This document shows positions 9,079 to 18,099 of a DNA stretch of 64,000 bases, in pieces. The translations under genes and the position numbers were made by a program. The notes beneath the pieces are model-generated. The model was given only the letters and a program-made list of their open reading frames with translations, made no database searches and was not told where the DNA came from. Source of the DNA: Sphingomonas echinoides ATCC 14820 (GTDB lineage: Bacteria; Pseudomonadota; Alphaproteobacteria; Sphingomonadales; Sphingomonadaceae); contig NZ_JH584235.1 of NCBI RefSeq assembly GCF_000241465.1, forward strand, positions 2,178,888 through 2,242,887. Reading direction: 5' to 3'. The first letter of the stretch is position 1; each line of letters begins with the position of its first letter.

Positions 9079-10431
9079 ATGTATCGTACAATCGCGGCCG
9101 TCATGGTCGCGGCGTCCCTTGCCGGTGCGGCCGGGGCGCAAACAACAACGCCGCCCGGCATTCCGGCGGCGACCACTTCGTCACAATCGGCCGATGCGTT
9201 CTCGCTCGAGAACGCTCTCGCTGCGGGCGGCATGCCATCCATCCCGTCGGCCGTCCTCGACAACGGCGCGGCATCGGGGGGGAGCGGATCGGCTCCACTT
9301 CCGTCGATCGCGGCGGCCACGGCCGGCGTCGATGCCGCGACCGCGGCGCGGCGTGTCGCAGGCTTGCGCCCCAACCCAGAAGTGCAGGCGCAGGTTGAGA
9401 ATCTTGCGGGGACCGGCGTCTACAAGGGTTTGCGAAGCTCCGAGACGACGGTTGGCGTGGCGCTCCCGCTAGAGTTGGGCGGCAAGCGGCCAGCGCGTGT
9501 CGCGCTTGCAACCGCACGCCTCAGTCGCGCGCAAGTCCAGGCTGAAATCGCGAAGGCGGATCTCCGCTTGCGGATTACGCAGCTCTATATCGAAGCCGCC
9601 GCCGCCGAGCGCCGTGCCGAAGTGCTGAGCGAGCAGGCAGGGATCGCCAACAACGCGTTCCGGGTCTCAAGCGAGCGCGTCAAGGCCGGCGATGTAGGTC
9701 CGATCGAGCAACAGCGCGCCGATGTGCTGCGCATCAATGCGCAGGTCGCAGCCGATATCGCGGCCCGGCAGGCACAGGCGGCGCGTGCAAACCTTGAGAC
9801 ATTGTTGTCGGTGCCGGTGATGGGCCCACTCGATCGCGCCTGGTTCGAGCGGATCGCTGATTACGGACCGCCCCGGCCCGTCGATGTTGATGGGACGCTC
9901 GCCTTGGTTGCTGCGGAAGCGGATGTTCGCACCGCGGATGCGCAGGTTCGCGTGGCTCGGTCGTTGCGGGTTCCTGACGTAACGGTCAGCGCCTCCGCCC
10001 GCCGACTGGCGGCGACCAACGACACCGCCGCGGTCGTCGGCATTTCGATCCCGATCCCGTTCTTCAACAACGGCAGCGCCTTCGTGGCGCAGTCACGCTC
10101 TGAACAGACGCAGGCGATCGCGCTGCGCAACCTCGCCGTGATCGATACCCGGCAACAGATCGCTAGCGCACAAACCGAAGTGGCGAACGCCGCTGCGACC
10201 GCGCGAGCGGCGGGCGGGCCGGGACTGGCGGCGGCACAGGAGGCCGCCCGCATAGCGCGGATCGGTTGGACGCAGGGCAAGTTCGACCAGATCGCGCTCC
10301 TCGATGCCGAGCGCACGCTTTCACAGACCCGCCAGACCTACGTCGATGCGCTTGCGGCGTACCACGACGCGCAGGCCCGGCTCGACCGGCTCACGACGCC
10401 GGCCCCGACGATTTCCGGAGATGATCGATGA
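9079..10431 (+). CDS. czcC: Outer-membrane channel of an RND heavy-metal efflux system (CzcC/TolC family)
   Basis: 450 residues; signal peptide (AAVMVAASLAGAAGA) then the duplicated coiled-coil OEP pattern: long Ala/Arg/Glu/Gln helices such as LATARLSRAQVQAEIAKADL and IARIGWTQGKFDQIALLDAERTL. Start ATG 9079 has an AGGAG Shine-Dalgarno eight bases upstream. The 3' end overlaps czcB by ATGA. Together with CzcB and CzcA it should form a periplasm-spanning cation exporter. Confidence 0.9.
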   Translation: MYRTIAAVMVAASLAGAAGAQTTTPPGIPAATTSSQSADAFSLENALAAGGMPSIPSAVLDNGAASGGSGSAPLPSIAAATAGVDAATAARRVAGLRPNPEVQAQVENLAGTGVYKGLRSSETTVGVALPLELGGKRPARVALATARLSRAQVQAEIAKADLRLRITQLYIEAAAAERRAEVLSEQAGIANNAFRVSSERVKAGDVGPIEQQRADVLRINAQVAADIAARQAQAARANLETLLSVPVMGPLDRAWFERIADYGPPRPVDVDGTLALVAAEADVRTADAQVRVARSLRVPDVTVSASARRLAATNDTAAVVGISIPIPFFNNGSAFVAQSRSEQTQAIALRNLAVIDTRQQIASAQTEVANAAATARAAGGPGLAAAQEAARIARIGWTQGKFDQIALLDAERTLSQTRQTYVDALAAYHDAQARLDRLTTPAPTISGDDR

Positions 10432-11597
10432 TGAACGATAAGCGCTTTCTTGGCGGTGCGGCGGCTGTCGCGATCGTCGCCGCACTTGGCGGCTTCGGGA
10501 TCGCACGCTGGACCGCGAGTGAACCTGCCGCGACCGAAGCGGCAAGCGGCAACACCGCCGCCCCTAAAGAGGAGAAAAAAAACCCCGACACGGTGGCGAT
10601 GACCGCGCAAGCGGTCCAGCAGGCCGGTATTGCCGTCGAGACGATCAATCCCAGCGGGCTCGGCGCGGAAATCGTAGCGCAGGCGACAGTCAGCGCATCA
10701 CCGCAAGGCGAAGCGATCGTGACCGCCCGCGCAGGCGGCGCGGTCACGCGATTGATGAAGCGGCTCGGTGATCCGGTGCGTGCCGGCGAAACGCTCGCCG
10801 TCGTCGAAAGCCGGGACGCGGCGCAGTTTGCTGCCGATCGCACAGCTGCCGCTGCGAAATCGACGCTGGCGCAAAAGGCACTCGCCCGCGAGCAATATCT
10901 ATTCCGCCAGAAGGTCTCGGCGCGGGTCGAGCTTGAACAGGCAGAAGCCGAGGCCGCGTCTGCTGTGGCTGAGGCGCGCCGCGCCAGCGTGGCGGCAGGG
11001 GCCGCACGGGTGACGTCCGATGGCCGCGGCGTGTTGGTGTCCAGCCCGATTTCCGGCCGCGTTACCTCGGAGAACGTAAGCTTGGGCGCCTTTGTCCAGC
11101 CCGAGACCGAGCTGATGCGCGTCGCCGATGCGTCGAAGATACAGGTCGAGGCCGCGGTCGGACCGACCGATGCACAGCGGCTATCGCCCGGCGATCGGGC
11201 GATTATCGAATTGCCCGACGGCCGAACCGTGGAAGCACGGGTGCGCGCCGTCACGCCTGGCCTCGCCAATGACACGCGCTCGGCGACTGCTGTCCTCGAT
11301 GTGACGGGCAGCCTTCAGCCAGGGCTCGCGGTGCGCGTGCGGCTCCTACCGAGCGGAGGCGGCACGACTAGCAATGCGATCGTGGTGCCGGAGGATGCGG
11401 TGCAGACGCTCGAGGGGCGTGACATCGTGTTCGTGCGGACCGCGCGGGGCTTCAAGGCTCAGACCATCACGATCGGACAACGCAGCAACGGCCGGGTCGA
11501 GATCCTGAAGGGTCTCGCGGCAGGCAGCCAAGTCGCAACCAAAAACGCATTTCTGCTCAAGGCCGAACTCGGCAAGGGCGCGGGCGAGGAAGAATAG
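10428..11597 (+). CDS. czcB: Periplasmic adaptor (membrane-fusion) subunit of the RND efflux system
   Basis: 389 residues. A single N-terminal membrane anchor (GGAAAVAIVAALGGFGIA) is followed by a Glu/Lys-rich linker, the lipoyl-like halves (PQGEAIVTARAGGAVTRL and VLVSSPISGRVTSENVSLGAFV), the alpha hairpin between them and beta-barrel/MP domains. It overlaps czcC by four bases and ends three bases before czcA. No His-rich metal-binding N-terminus of the C. metallidurans CzcB type is visible. Confidence 0.9.
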   Translation: MMNDKRFLGGAAAVAIVAALGGFGIARWTASEPAATEAASGNTAAPKEEKKNPDTVAMTAQAVQQAGIAVETINPSGLGAEIVAQATVSASPQGEAIVTARAGGAVTRLMKRLGDPVRAGETLAVVESRDAAQFAADRTAAAAKSTLAQKALAREQYLFRQKVSARVELEQAEAEAASAVAEARRASVAAGAARVTSDGRGVLVSSPISGRVTSENVSLGAFVQPETELMRVADASKIQVEAAVGPTDAQRLSPGDRAIIELPDGRTVEARVRAVTPGLANDTRSATAVLDVTGSLQPGLAVRVRLLPSGGGTTSNAIVVPEDAVQTLEGRDIVFVRTARGFKAQTITIGQRSNGRVEILKGLAAGSQVATKNAFLLKAELGKGAGEEE

Positions 11598-11600
11598 ATC

Positions 11601-14600
11601 ATGATCGCAAATCTCATGGCGCTCTCCGTCCGCGCACGCTGGACGGTCCTCGCATTGTTCCTCGTCATCGCCGGCCTCGGCGTGTGGCAGCTTTCCAAGC
11701 TGCCGATCGACGCGGTGCCCGACATCACTACCAAACAGGTTCAGATCAACACGATCGATCCGCGGCTGTCGCCGGTCGAAATCGAAAAGCTCGTCACCTA
11801 TCCAGTCGAAATTGCGCTCGCAGGCATTCCCGGGCTAGAAACCACACGTTCGATCTCGCGCAACGGCTTCAGCCAGGTCAGTGCGATCTTCACCGACAGC
11901 ACCGACCTCTATTTCGCGCGCCAGCAGGTCGGTGAGCGCCTGCGCCAAGCGGCCGAAAAATTGCCGGACGGTGTGCAGCCGCAGGTCGGGCCGGTCTCGA
12001 CCGGCCTCGGCGAGATCGTCATGTATACGGTCGGCTACGCCAATCCGGACGGCAGGGGCGCGAAAAAGGTCGCCGGCCAACCCGGCTGGCAGCCTGACGG
12101 CAGCTATCTGACGCCCGAAGGCGAACGACTAACGGACGCGGTGGCCAAGGCGAGCTATCTGCGAACTGTCCAAGACTGGATCATCGGTCCGCAGCTTCGC
12201 TCGGTTAAGGGCGTTGCCGGCGTCGACTCGATCGGCGGCTTCGCTAAGACATTCGTGGTTGAGCCTGATCCGACGAAACTAGCCAGCTATGGCATCTCCT
12301 ATAGTGAACTTGGCCAAGCTCTCGAGAACGCAAATCTCGCGGTGGGCGCGAACTACTACAACCGCGGTGGTGAAGCGTACCTTGTGCGCGTCGACTCCCG
12401 CGTGCGTACCGTTGACGAAATCCGCAACGCGGTCGCCGCTACGCGGGGCGGGACGCCGATCACGATCGGCCAGATCGCCAACGTTCGTGTTGGCGGTGAC
12501 CTGCGTACCGGCGCTGGCAGCATGAACGGCCGCGAAGCGGTCATCGGCACGGTGCTGATGCTGATTGGACAGAACAGCCGGGTCGTGGCCGAACAGGCGA
12601 CTACCAAGCTCGATCAGATAGCAAAGACGTTGCCGCCCGGCATCCAGGTTAAGGTGGTGCTGAACCGCGCGGCGCTGGTCGGGGCAACGGTGGCCACGGT
12701 CCAGCGCAACCTGACCGAAGGCGCGATCCTCGTCGCGGCGTCGCTGTTCCTGCTGCTCGGCAACTGGCGCGCCGCGGTGATCGCGACGCTGGTAATCCCG
12801 TTCTCGTTCCTGATGATGGCCATGGGAATGAACGCGTTCAACGTCCCCGGCAATTTGATGAGCCTGGGCGCGCTTGACTTTGGGCTGATCGTCGATGGCG
12901 CGGTCATCATCATCGAAAACTGCCTCGCCCGATTGGCGCATAGGCAAGAACATGAGGGAAGGCTGCTTTCGGTCAGGGAGCGGCTGGAGGAGACCATGCG
13001 GGCCGCGCAGGAGATGATCAAGCCGACCGTTTTTGGTCAGGCCATCATCCTCCTGGCATTTGCACCGCTGCTGACCTTCACCGGCACCGAAGGCAAGACG
13101 TTTTCGCCGATGGCGATCACGATCATGCTCGCGTTGGTGGCGGCGTTCGTGCTGGCGATCACGCTGGTTCCGGCGCTGGTCGCAATCCTGATCCGCGGCA
13201 AGGTCGCGGAGAAGGATGTGTGGCTGATCCGCAAGTCCAAAGAGCGCTACCTTCCACTGCTCGACAGGGCGATCGCCAAGCCGTGGCCGTTCATCATCGG
13301 CGGGCTTGCCTTCTTCCTGGCGGCGATCCCCGCCTTTGGACTGCTCGGTTCCGAGTTCATCCCCCAGCTCGACGAGAAAAATCTCGCCTTCGCGTCTACG
13401 CGCGTGCCCTCGGTCAGCCTCGAACAATCGCTGTTGATGGAACGCAAGGTCGAGGAGGCGGTGATAAAGGTGCCGGAAGTCGCGTTGATGTTCTCCAAGA
13501 CGGGCATCGCGGAAGCCGCAACTGACCCGGCGCCGCCGAACGTCTCGGACGGGTTTGTGATCCTGAAGGAGAAGGAGGAATGGGCCAAGGGCACGACCAA
13601 GGCCGACATCGTTGCCAAGATCCAAAAGGCGACCGGCGGACTGCTCGGCAATCTTTATGAGGTCAGTCAGCCGATCCAGCTCCGTTTCAACGAGCTGATC
13701 GCGGGCGTCCGCGGCGACGTCGCGATCAAGATCTACGGCGACGATCTTGACAAGATGGCGCAGACCGCTGGCGAAATGGTGCGGGTGCTCCAGACGGTAC
13801 CCGGCGCGGCGAGCGTCAAGGCCGAACAGGTCGGGGGCGCGCCAGCGCTCGACGTAAAGCTCAATCGCGCGGCGATCGCGCGGTACGGCCTGACCATCCG
13901 CGATGTCGCGGATACCGTTGCGGCTGGACTCGGCGGTCGTGAGTCCGGGCGTGTGTACGAGGGCGATCGGCGTTTTGATATCACCGTGCGTGTGCCAGAT
14001 GCGACCCGTGCCAATCTCGACGACATCCGCTCGTTGCCGGTGCTGCTACCCGAGGTAGCGGGTCGTCCGCGTGGGCAGGTGCCACTGGCGCAAGTCGCGC
14101 AAATCCGGCTGACCGAGGGTCTGAACCAGATCAGCCGCGAGAACGGCAAGCGTCGCGTCGTTGTTCAGGTTAACCTGGGCGGTCGAGATGCCGGGTCGTT
14201 CGTACAGGAGGCGCAGGCAAAGATCGCGCAGATCAAGCTACCGGCCGGCTACTATCTTGAGTGGGGTGGCCAGTTCGAGAACCTGGCTGCAGCGTCCAAA
14301 CGACTGTCGATCGTCGTTCCACTTTGCTTCCTGGCCATCTTCGGGCTCCTCTATATGGCGCTCGGCGGGTTCGGCAGGGCGGCATCGGTGTTCCTGGCGG
14401 TTCCACTGGGCCTCGCCGGCGGCGTGTTCACACTGGCGCTGACGGGCATCAACTTTTCGGTGTCGGCGGCGGTTGGGTTCATCTGCCTCGCCGGCGTGGC
14501 GGTGCTAAACGGGCTTGTCGTCATGACGGCGATCCGAGACCGGAGTGAAGGTGGACTGCCTATCGCGCAGGCGATTCGCGAAGGCATGGCCGAGAAGATG

Positions 14601-14942
14601 CGCGCGGTCATCATGACGGGGTTCGTGCCGGCGATCGGCTTCGTGCCGATGGCGCTCGCGCACGGTACCGGCGCTGAGGTCCAGAAGCCGCTTGCGACGG
14701 TCGTGATCGGCGGCCTGATTGCGGCAACTATCCTTACCTTGCTCGTGCTGCCGGCGCTCGCGAAAGTGATCCTCGGGCGAACCCAGGACCAAAAAGAACA
14801 AGAGGGTAGCACCCCGCTCGAAAATTGCTGCGGATCTACACAGACGAAGCGGCCTATATCGGCGATCGCAAGGTTTTCGAACATGTCGCCTCGCTGGCGC
14901 GCGATCGGAAGATGGCGGGTCTCACGGTGCTTGAGGCGCTGA
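11601..14942 (+). CDS. czcA: HME-type RND cation/proton antiporter, CzcA-like
   Basis: The frame spans 1113 residues, slightly longer than usual. TM4 carries DFGLIVDGAVIIIEN, the heavy-metal-efflux RND proton-relay signature (D..D.E). The two large periplasmic loops and 12 membrane segments are in place. The Co/Zn/Cd type is favoured by this motif, but Ni/Co (CnrA/NccA) members look similar. The last ~40 residues, after a charged KEQEG tail, do not look like a natural end and overlap the next gene by 118 bases, suggesting an indel near 14810-14825 and an original stop there. Confidence 0.9.
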   Translation: MIANLMALSVRARWTVLALFLVIAGLGVWQLSKLPIDAVPDITTKQVQINTIDPRLSPVEIEKLVTYPVEIALAGIPGLETTRSISRNGFSQVSAIFTDSTDLYFARQQVGERLRQAAEKLPDGVQPQVGPVSTGLGEIVMYTVGYANPDGRGAKKVAGQPGWQPDGSYLTPEGERLTDAVAKASYLRTVQDWIIGPQLRSVKGVAGVDSIGGFAKTFVVEPDPTKLASYGISYSELGQALENANLAVGANYYNRGGEAYLVRVDSRVRTVDEIRNAVAATRGGTPITIGQIANVRVGGDLRTGAGSMNGREAVIGTVLMLIGQNSRVVAEQATTKLDQIAKTLPPGIQVKVVLNRAALVGATVATVQRNLTEGAILVAASLFLLLGNWRAAVIATLVIPFSFLMMAMGMNAFNVPGNLMSLGALDFGLIVDGAVIIIENCLARLAHRQEHEGRLLSVRERLEETMRAAQEMIKPTVFGQAIILLAFAPLLTFTGTEGKTFSPMAITIMLALVAAFVLAITLVPALVAILIRGKVAEKDVWLIRKSKERYLPLLDRAIAKPWPFIIGGLAFFLAAIPAFGLLGSEFIPQLDEKNLAFASTRVPSVSLEQSLLMERKVEEAVIKVPEVALMFSKTGIAEAATDPAPPNVSDGFVILKEKEEWAKGTTKADIVAKIQKATGGLLGNLYEVSQPIQLRFNELIAGVRGDVAIKIYGDDLDKMAQTAGEMVRVLQTVPGAASVKAEQVGGAPALDVKLNRAAIARYGLTIRDVADTVAAGLGGRESGRVYEGDRRFDITVRVPDATRANLDDIRSLPVLLPEVAGRPRGQVPLAQVAQIRLTEGLNQISRENGKRRVVVQVNLGGRDAGSFVQEAQAKIAQIKLPAGYYLEWGGQFENLAAASKRLSIVVPLCFLAIFGLLYMALGGFGRAASVFLAVPLGLAGGVFTLALTGINFSVSAAVGFICLAGVAVLNGLVVMTAIRDRSEGGLPIAQAIREGMAEKMRAVIMTGFVPAIGFVPMALAHGTGAEVQKPLATVVIGGLIAATILTLLVLPALAKVILGRTQDQKEQEGSTPLENCCGSTQTKRPISAIARFSNMSPRWRAIGRWRVSRCLRR

Positions 14943-15151
14943 TCGGGTTTGGGGCGTCGTCGCACGTCCACCGCCGCCATGTGCTCGAAAGTGATCGAGC
15001 CGTGGTGATCGAGATCGTCGATTTTGAGGATGCGTTGCGCGCGTTCGTTGCCAGTCTGGATGATGTGCCTGACATCGGCCTCATCACTCTCGAAGCCGTA
15101 GAGGTCATCGGGGGCAAGGCCAGTAAAACGCTGGAAAGCCCTAGCCAATGA
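14825..15151 (+). CDS. DUF190 (PII-like) protein downstream of czcA
   Basis: About 108 residues beginning LLRIYTDEAAYIGDRKVFEHV and containing GLTVLEALIGFGASSHVH and a C-terminal VEVI strand: the DUF190/COG1993 family, a PII-like fold often coupled to cation transporters. The only start in frame is TTG 14825, since a TAG lies at 14807. It overlaps the czcA frame by 118 bases. Family members normally have two or three more N-terminal residues, so the junction may have been damaged. Possible signal-sensing accessory of the Czc system. Confidence 0.75.
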   Translation: MLRIYTDEAAYIGDRKVFEHVASLARDRKMAGLTVLEALIGFGASSHVHRRHVLESDRAVVIEIVDFEDALRAFVASLDDVPDIGLITLEAVEVIGGKASKTLESPSQ

Positions 15152-15236
15152 GGATCGGCCCGCACGCACCGGGGCCTGGTCCGTACCAGCCCCTGGCGTC
15201 CACGCAGCTCCCATCAATTTCCCGCTTAATCGGGGA

Positions 15237-15260
15237 GGAGGCCGCTTTTGCGCGGCCTCC
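15237..15260. terminator. Perfect 9-bp hairpin after the czc operon
   Basis: GGAGGCCGC at 15237-15245 pairs perfectly with GCGGCCTCC at 15252-15260 around a TTTTGC loop. It lies in the 146-base gap between the DUF190 gene and the next coding region. No T-tract follows, so it may be a weak terminator or an mRNA-stability hairpin. Confidence 0.5.
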
Positions 15261-15297
15261 GGTTCGGCCGTGTCGGGCCCCGACAGGACAGGCAGTC

Positions 15298-15798
15298 ATG
15301 AAGGAAGAGACGAGTTTCGATTTCAACATGTCAGCGCTCCGCGTTTGGTCGCTGATCTCCGATCTAAGGAGCTTTGCACGATGGCACCCCGTATATCGCA
15401 TCGCGGGCGAGGCCGAACGTGGTGCCGAAATCGATGTGACATGGCTCCTGTTCGGCGGCGATCGGAAAATGACGACGCAAATGATCATCAACCGGCTGAC
15501 GAAACCCCAGCTCATCGGATGGCAGATGGGTGTGCGAGGTTTTCTCACCCTGGACGAACGCTACGAGATCGAGCCTATCGCGAACGGCGTCTGTGTTCAC
15601 CATTCAGTCGAATGTCGGGGTATCGTCGGCGCCTTGGTCGGCCGCATGATGCGCAAGGGCCTGCGCCGGACCATGCGTCAGCAGGATGCGGCTTTTTTGG
15701 CCCTTCTGCGCCGTCAGTCCCGATTGCCGGGGCGATCCACGCGAAACCGCCCACGGCCGATTAAACCGCCCGCTGCTCGCAATGCCGCCAATGACTGA
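15298..15798 (+). CDS. SRPBCC (START-like) domain protein
   Basis: 166 residues. The pattern FDFNMSALRVWSLISDLRSFARWHPVYRI at the N-terminus is the polyketide cyclase/START-like (SRPBCC) opening, followed by a beta sheet and a C-terminal helix with MRKGLRRTMRQQD. Start ATG 15298 is the first Met before the fold. No export signal. Function unknown; families of this type bind small hydrophobic ligands. Confidence 0.65.
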   Translation: MKEETSFDFNMSALRVWSLISDLRSFARWHPVYRIAGEAERGAEIDVTWLLFGGDRKMTTQMIINRLTKPQLIGWQMGVRGFLTLDERYEIEPIANGVCVHHSVECRGIVGALVGRMMRKGLRRTMRQQDAAFLALLRRQSRLPGRSTRNRPRPIKPPAARNAAND

Positions 15799-15869
15799 CA
15801 CGCTGTCGAACGCGGCGGACATTGGCTGATCGTCATTTGCTTCTTAAATCCAAAAGAAAGGGTGTCGTC

Positions 15870-16172
15870 ATGGTAGAGAACAGAACCTCACAAGGTCTGT
15901 TGTGCCCGACTTGCAAGGTTGATCTCGTCATGAGCGAGCGCCAAGGCATCGAGATTGACTATTGCCCGCAATGTCGCGGGGTCTGGCTCGATCGCGGCGA
16001 ACTCGACAAGATCATCGAGCGCAGCGCCGGCGGCGACATCGCGCCGCCGGCGAGCGGCGGTCGCGCCGGGATGTTCGACGATCGTGGCCATGGCGATCAT
16101 GGCGGGAAGCACGGCGACGAGCGGGGCCATAAGGGTCGCCGCAAGGGCTTCCTGAGCGAATTGTTCGACTGA
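15870..16172 (+). CDS. Small zinc-ribbon (zf-TFIIB type) protein with His/Gly-rich tail
   Basis: 100 residues. Two CxxC knuckles, LLCPTCKVDLVM and DYCPQCRGVWLDRGELDKII, are the zf-TFIIB (PF13453) signature. The C-terminal half is rich in Gly, His, Asp and Lys (DDRGHGDHGG), a likely metal-interacting tail, and ends FLSELFD. ATG 15870 is preceded by AAAGAAAGG. First gene of a same-strand run that continues with lipoproteins and transporters. Confidence 0.75.
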   Translation: MVENRTSQGLLCPTCKVDLVMSERQGIEIDYCPQCRGVWLDRGELDKIIERSAGGDIAPPASGGRAGMFDDRGHGDHGGKHGDERGHKGRRKGFLSELFD

Positions 16173-16289
16173 ACTGCTGTGGATCGGCCGCCGCACAACG
16201 AGTCCTTCGGGTGTCCGTGTGAGAACGGCCCGCGCCATGGGCGTGCCCCCTGTAGCGCCCATGGCGATAGATCGTGGGAAGACAGGGAG

Positions 16290-16730
16290 ATGACGGCTCG
16301 GCGACCTAGCAGCGGTCCGGTTCGATGGATCATCATCGCAACCGGGCTTGCCCTGGCGCCGGGCCTGCTCGGCTGCTCGCCATCTGCGAGCGACAGCGAG
16401 GCCAAAGCATCCCGTGATCGTCAGATGCCCGACTTCATTGGCGAGCATTTCTACGCATGTCCTGATGGTTCACGCCTCGATGTCGATTTTCTCGGCGATG
16501 GCCTGACCCTCGCTATAAAGACAAATCCGAACGCAGCCCCGATGCGAGTGACTTCGCCGGCAAGCGGGCTGACCTACGTCGGCCCAAATCTTAACGTGTC
16601 GATCTCAGGCGGCGACCTGATCACGCTCGAGCGCCCCGGCGCGCGCGCCATGACCTGCAAGAGGGCGCCCGCCTATCGAGATTCAGCGGACAAGGCAGCA
16701 AGCGGAAAAGCCGCGGGCTCGGCCGCATGA
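16290..16730 (+). CDS. Lipoprotein with an MliC-like (C-type lysozyme inhibitor) domain
   Basis: 146 residues. Lipobox LLGC near residue 27 after a hydrophobic signal. The mature domain begins YACPDGSRLDVDFLGDGLTLAIK and ends TCKR, matching the MliC pattern of an early Cys, a GLTYVG strand and a late Cys. A second protein with the same pattern is at 17655-18068. Overlaps the following MgtC-like gene by ATGA. MliC identity is by eye only. Confidence 0.6.
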   Translation: MTARRPSSGPVRWIIIATGLALAPGLLGCSPSASDSEAKASRDRQMPDFIGEHFYACPDGSRLDVDFLGDGLTLAIKTNPNAAPMRVTSPASGLTYVGPNLNVSISGGDLITLERPGARAMTCKRAPAYRDSADKAASGKAAGSAA

Positions 16731-17185
16731 TGCTGCTGCCGTCATTGTGGGAAGCCCTTTCCCATATCGTCAGCCTCGCGCTGGCGTATGCGCTAGCGCT
16801 TCCGGTTGGCTGGGACCGGGAGAAGGACGAACGCAGCGCTGGCATCCGAACCTTTCCGTTGGTCGCCATCGCCAGTTGCGGGTTCGTGCTTGTCGCTATC
16901 GCCATTCTCGGTCGCACGTCTCCTGCCCAAGCACGTCTGCTCGAAGGATTGATCACAGGCGTCGGGTTCATCGGCGGTGGCGCCATTTTGAAGCATGGCG
17001 GAAAGGCTTCCGGGACCGCTACCGCTGCAAGCCTATGGGCGACCGGAGCGCTGGGGGCCGCAGTCGGCTATGGTCTCTACGACATCGCGGCGGTTCTCAG
17101 CTTGACGACCTTCCTGACGTTGCGCTTTTCTCATCCGCTGAAGCGTGCCTCCCAAGATCACGTCGAGCCGGTTGACCGGCAATGA
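16727..17185 (+). CDS. MgtC/SapB-family membrane protein
   Basis: 152 residues with four to five membrane helices. Diagnostic MgtC features: ALPVGWDREKDERSAGIRTFPLVAIASCG and LITGVGFIGGGAILKHGGKASGTATAASLWATGALGAAVGYG. The large soluble C-terminal domain of Salmonella MgtC is absent, as in the short SapB-like forms. MgtC proteins modulate F-ATPase and Mg/phosphate homeostasis. ATGA overlaps at both ends put it in one translational unit with its neighbours. Confidence 0.85.
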   Translation: MMLLPSLWEALSHIVSLALAYALALPVGWDREKDERSAGIRTFPLVAIASCGFVLVAIAILGRTSPAQARLLEGLITGVGFIGGGAILKHGGKASGTATAASLWATGALGAAVGYGLYDIAAVLSLTTFLTLRFSHPLKRASQDHVEPVDRQ

Positions 17186-17667
17186 GGCACAATCGTCCCG
17201 CAGACACGCGCATGAAATGGCGAGTGCCGAAGAGTGGTGGGCAATCCGAGCCGGTGTCCGCGCTCCCGAGCGGCGACCGTCGTTCACGCTTGGTGCGCTG
17301 GGCTTCTCTGCTCGAACGCGATCCGCACCGGCTTATCGCGCTGCTGCGTCCGTCATGGGCAGCGGGCGACGACATCTCACCGATGGCCGCGAATCCAAGC
17401 GCCATCGAACTGGCTTGGGCCGACCCGGTTTTTCGCGTGACGGGTCTCACGGGACGCTCTCGGACTGACGTGAAATCGTTTTTCCGCCTTTCGGATACCG
17501 AGCTGGACCGGATCGCGTCCGGGTCTTGGCGCGTCCCGGTGCGCCCTGCCTGGCAGGTCGCGGCGCGAATACGAAACGTCGCCGATCCGCGCCGTGAAAA
17601 GCTGATCCTGGTTGGCGTCATCGTCACGATCGCCGGCGTCATCGGAGCTGCTCAATGGCTTTTATGA
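17182..17667 (+). CDS. Hypothetical protein with a C-terminal membrane anchor
   Basis: 161 residues, Arg-rich N-terminal part (LLERDPHRLIALLRPSWAAGDD) and a single hydrophobic helix at the extreme C-terminus (LILVGVIVTIAGVIGAAQWLL), so probably tail-anchored. No family recognised. Overlaps MgtC by ATGA and the next lipoprotein by 13 bases, so it is very likely translated. Confidence 0.6.
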   Translation: MRHNRPADTRMKWRVPKSGGQSEPVSALPSGDRRSRLVRWASLLERDPHRLIALLRPSWAAGDDISPMAANPSAIELAWADPVFRVTGLTGRSRTDVKSFFRLSDTELDRIASGSWRVPVRPAWQVAARIRNVADPRREKLILVGVIVTIAGVIGAAQWLL

Positions 17668-18068
17668 GTATCAGGATGTGCCCGGCGACACACATGACGC
17701 GATTTCGGATTGGAATCGCCGGCATATGCGTTGTGCTGACGTTATCGGGTTGTTCCGAACAGCCTCGCAAAGGGCCGCCGACCGAACAGGAAATCCACGC
17801 CGGCGACAGCGGGGATGCGAGCGGAACCCGCGGTCGTCACCCCTATCGGTGCGAGGACAATCGCCCGCTCCTCGTCGACTTCAAGGATGAGGGCTTGGCG
17901 CTCGAGCTGCGCCGCGATGCGAACGCGGCGCCGATCGTCCTGACCGCGCCGGCACCCGGCCTCCAATATGTCGGCGACACGATGAGCGCGACCTTCTCGG
18001 GCAGCGAAATCAAAATCGAGGAAGCGGACAAGCATCCGGTCCTGTGCAGGAAGGCAACGAGCTTGTGA
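17655..18068 (+). CDS. Second MliC-like lipoprotein
   Basis: 137 residues from ATG 17655, chosen because GGAG lies seven bases upstream. Lipobox LSGC follows a hydrophobic stretch. The mature part has YRCEDNRPLLVDFKDEGLALELR and a late VLCRK, the same architecture as the lipoprotein at 16290-16730, including NAAPI and GLQYVGD against NAAPM and GLTYVGP. The two are paralogs that flank the MgtC-like and tail-anchored genes. Confidence 0.6.
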   Translation: MAFMSIRMCPATHMTRFRIGIAGICVVLTLSGCSEQPRKGPPTEQEIHAGDSGDASGTRGRHPYRCEDNRPLLVDFKDEGLALELRRDANAAPIVLTAPAPGLQYVGDTMSATFSGSEIKIEEADKHPVLCRKATSL

Positions 18069-18099
18069 CCAATTCACCCGGCCCAGAGGGGCGCTGACG

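Noticed and set aside
12279-13625. 448-residue minus-strand open frame
   Set aside because: Antisense to czcA; highly charged with no recognisable fold, as expected in high-GC DNA.
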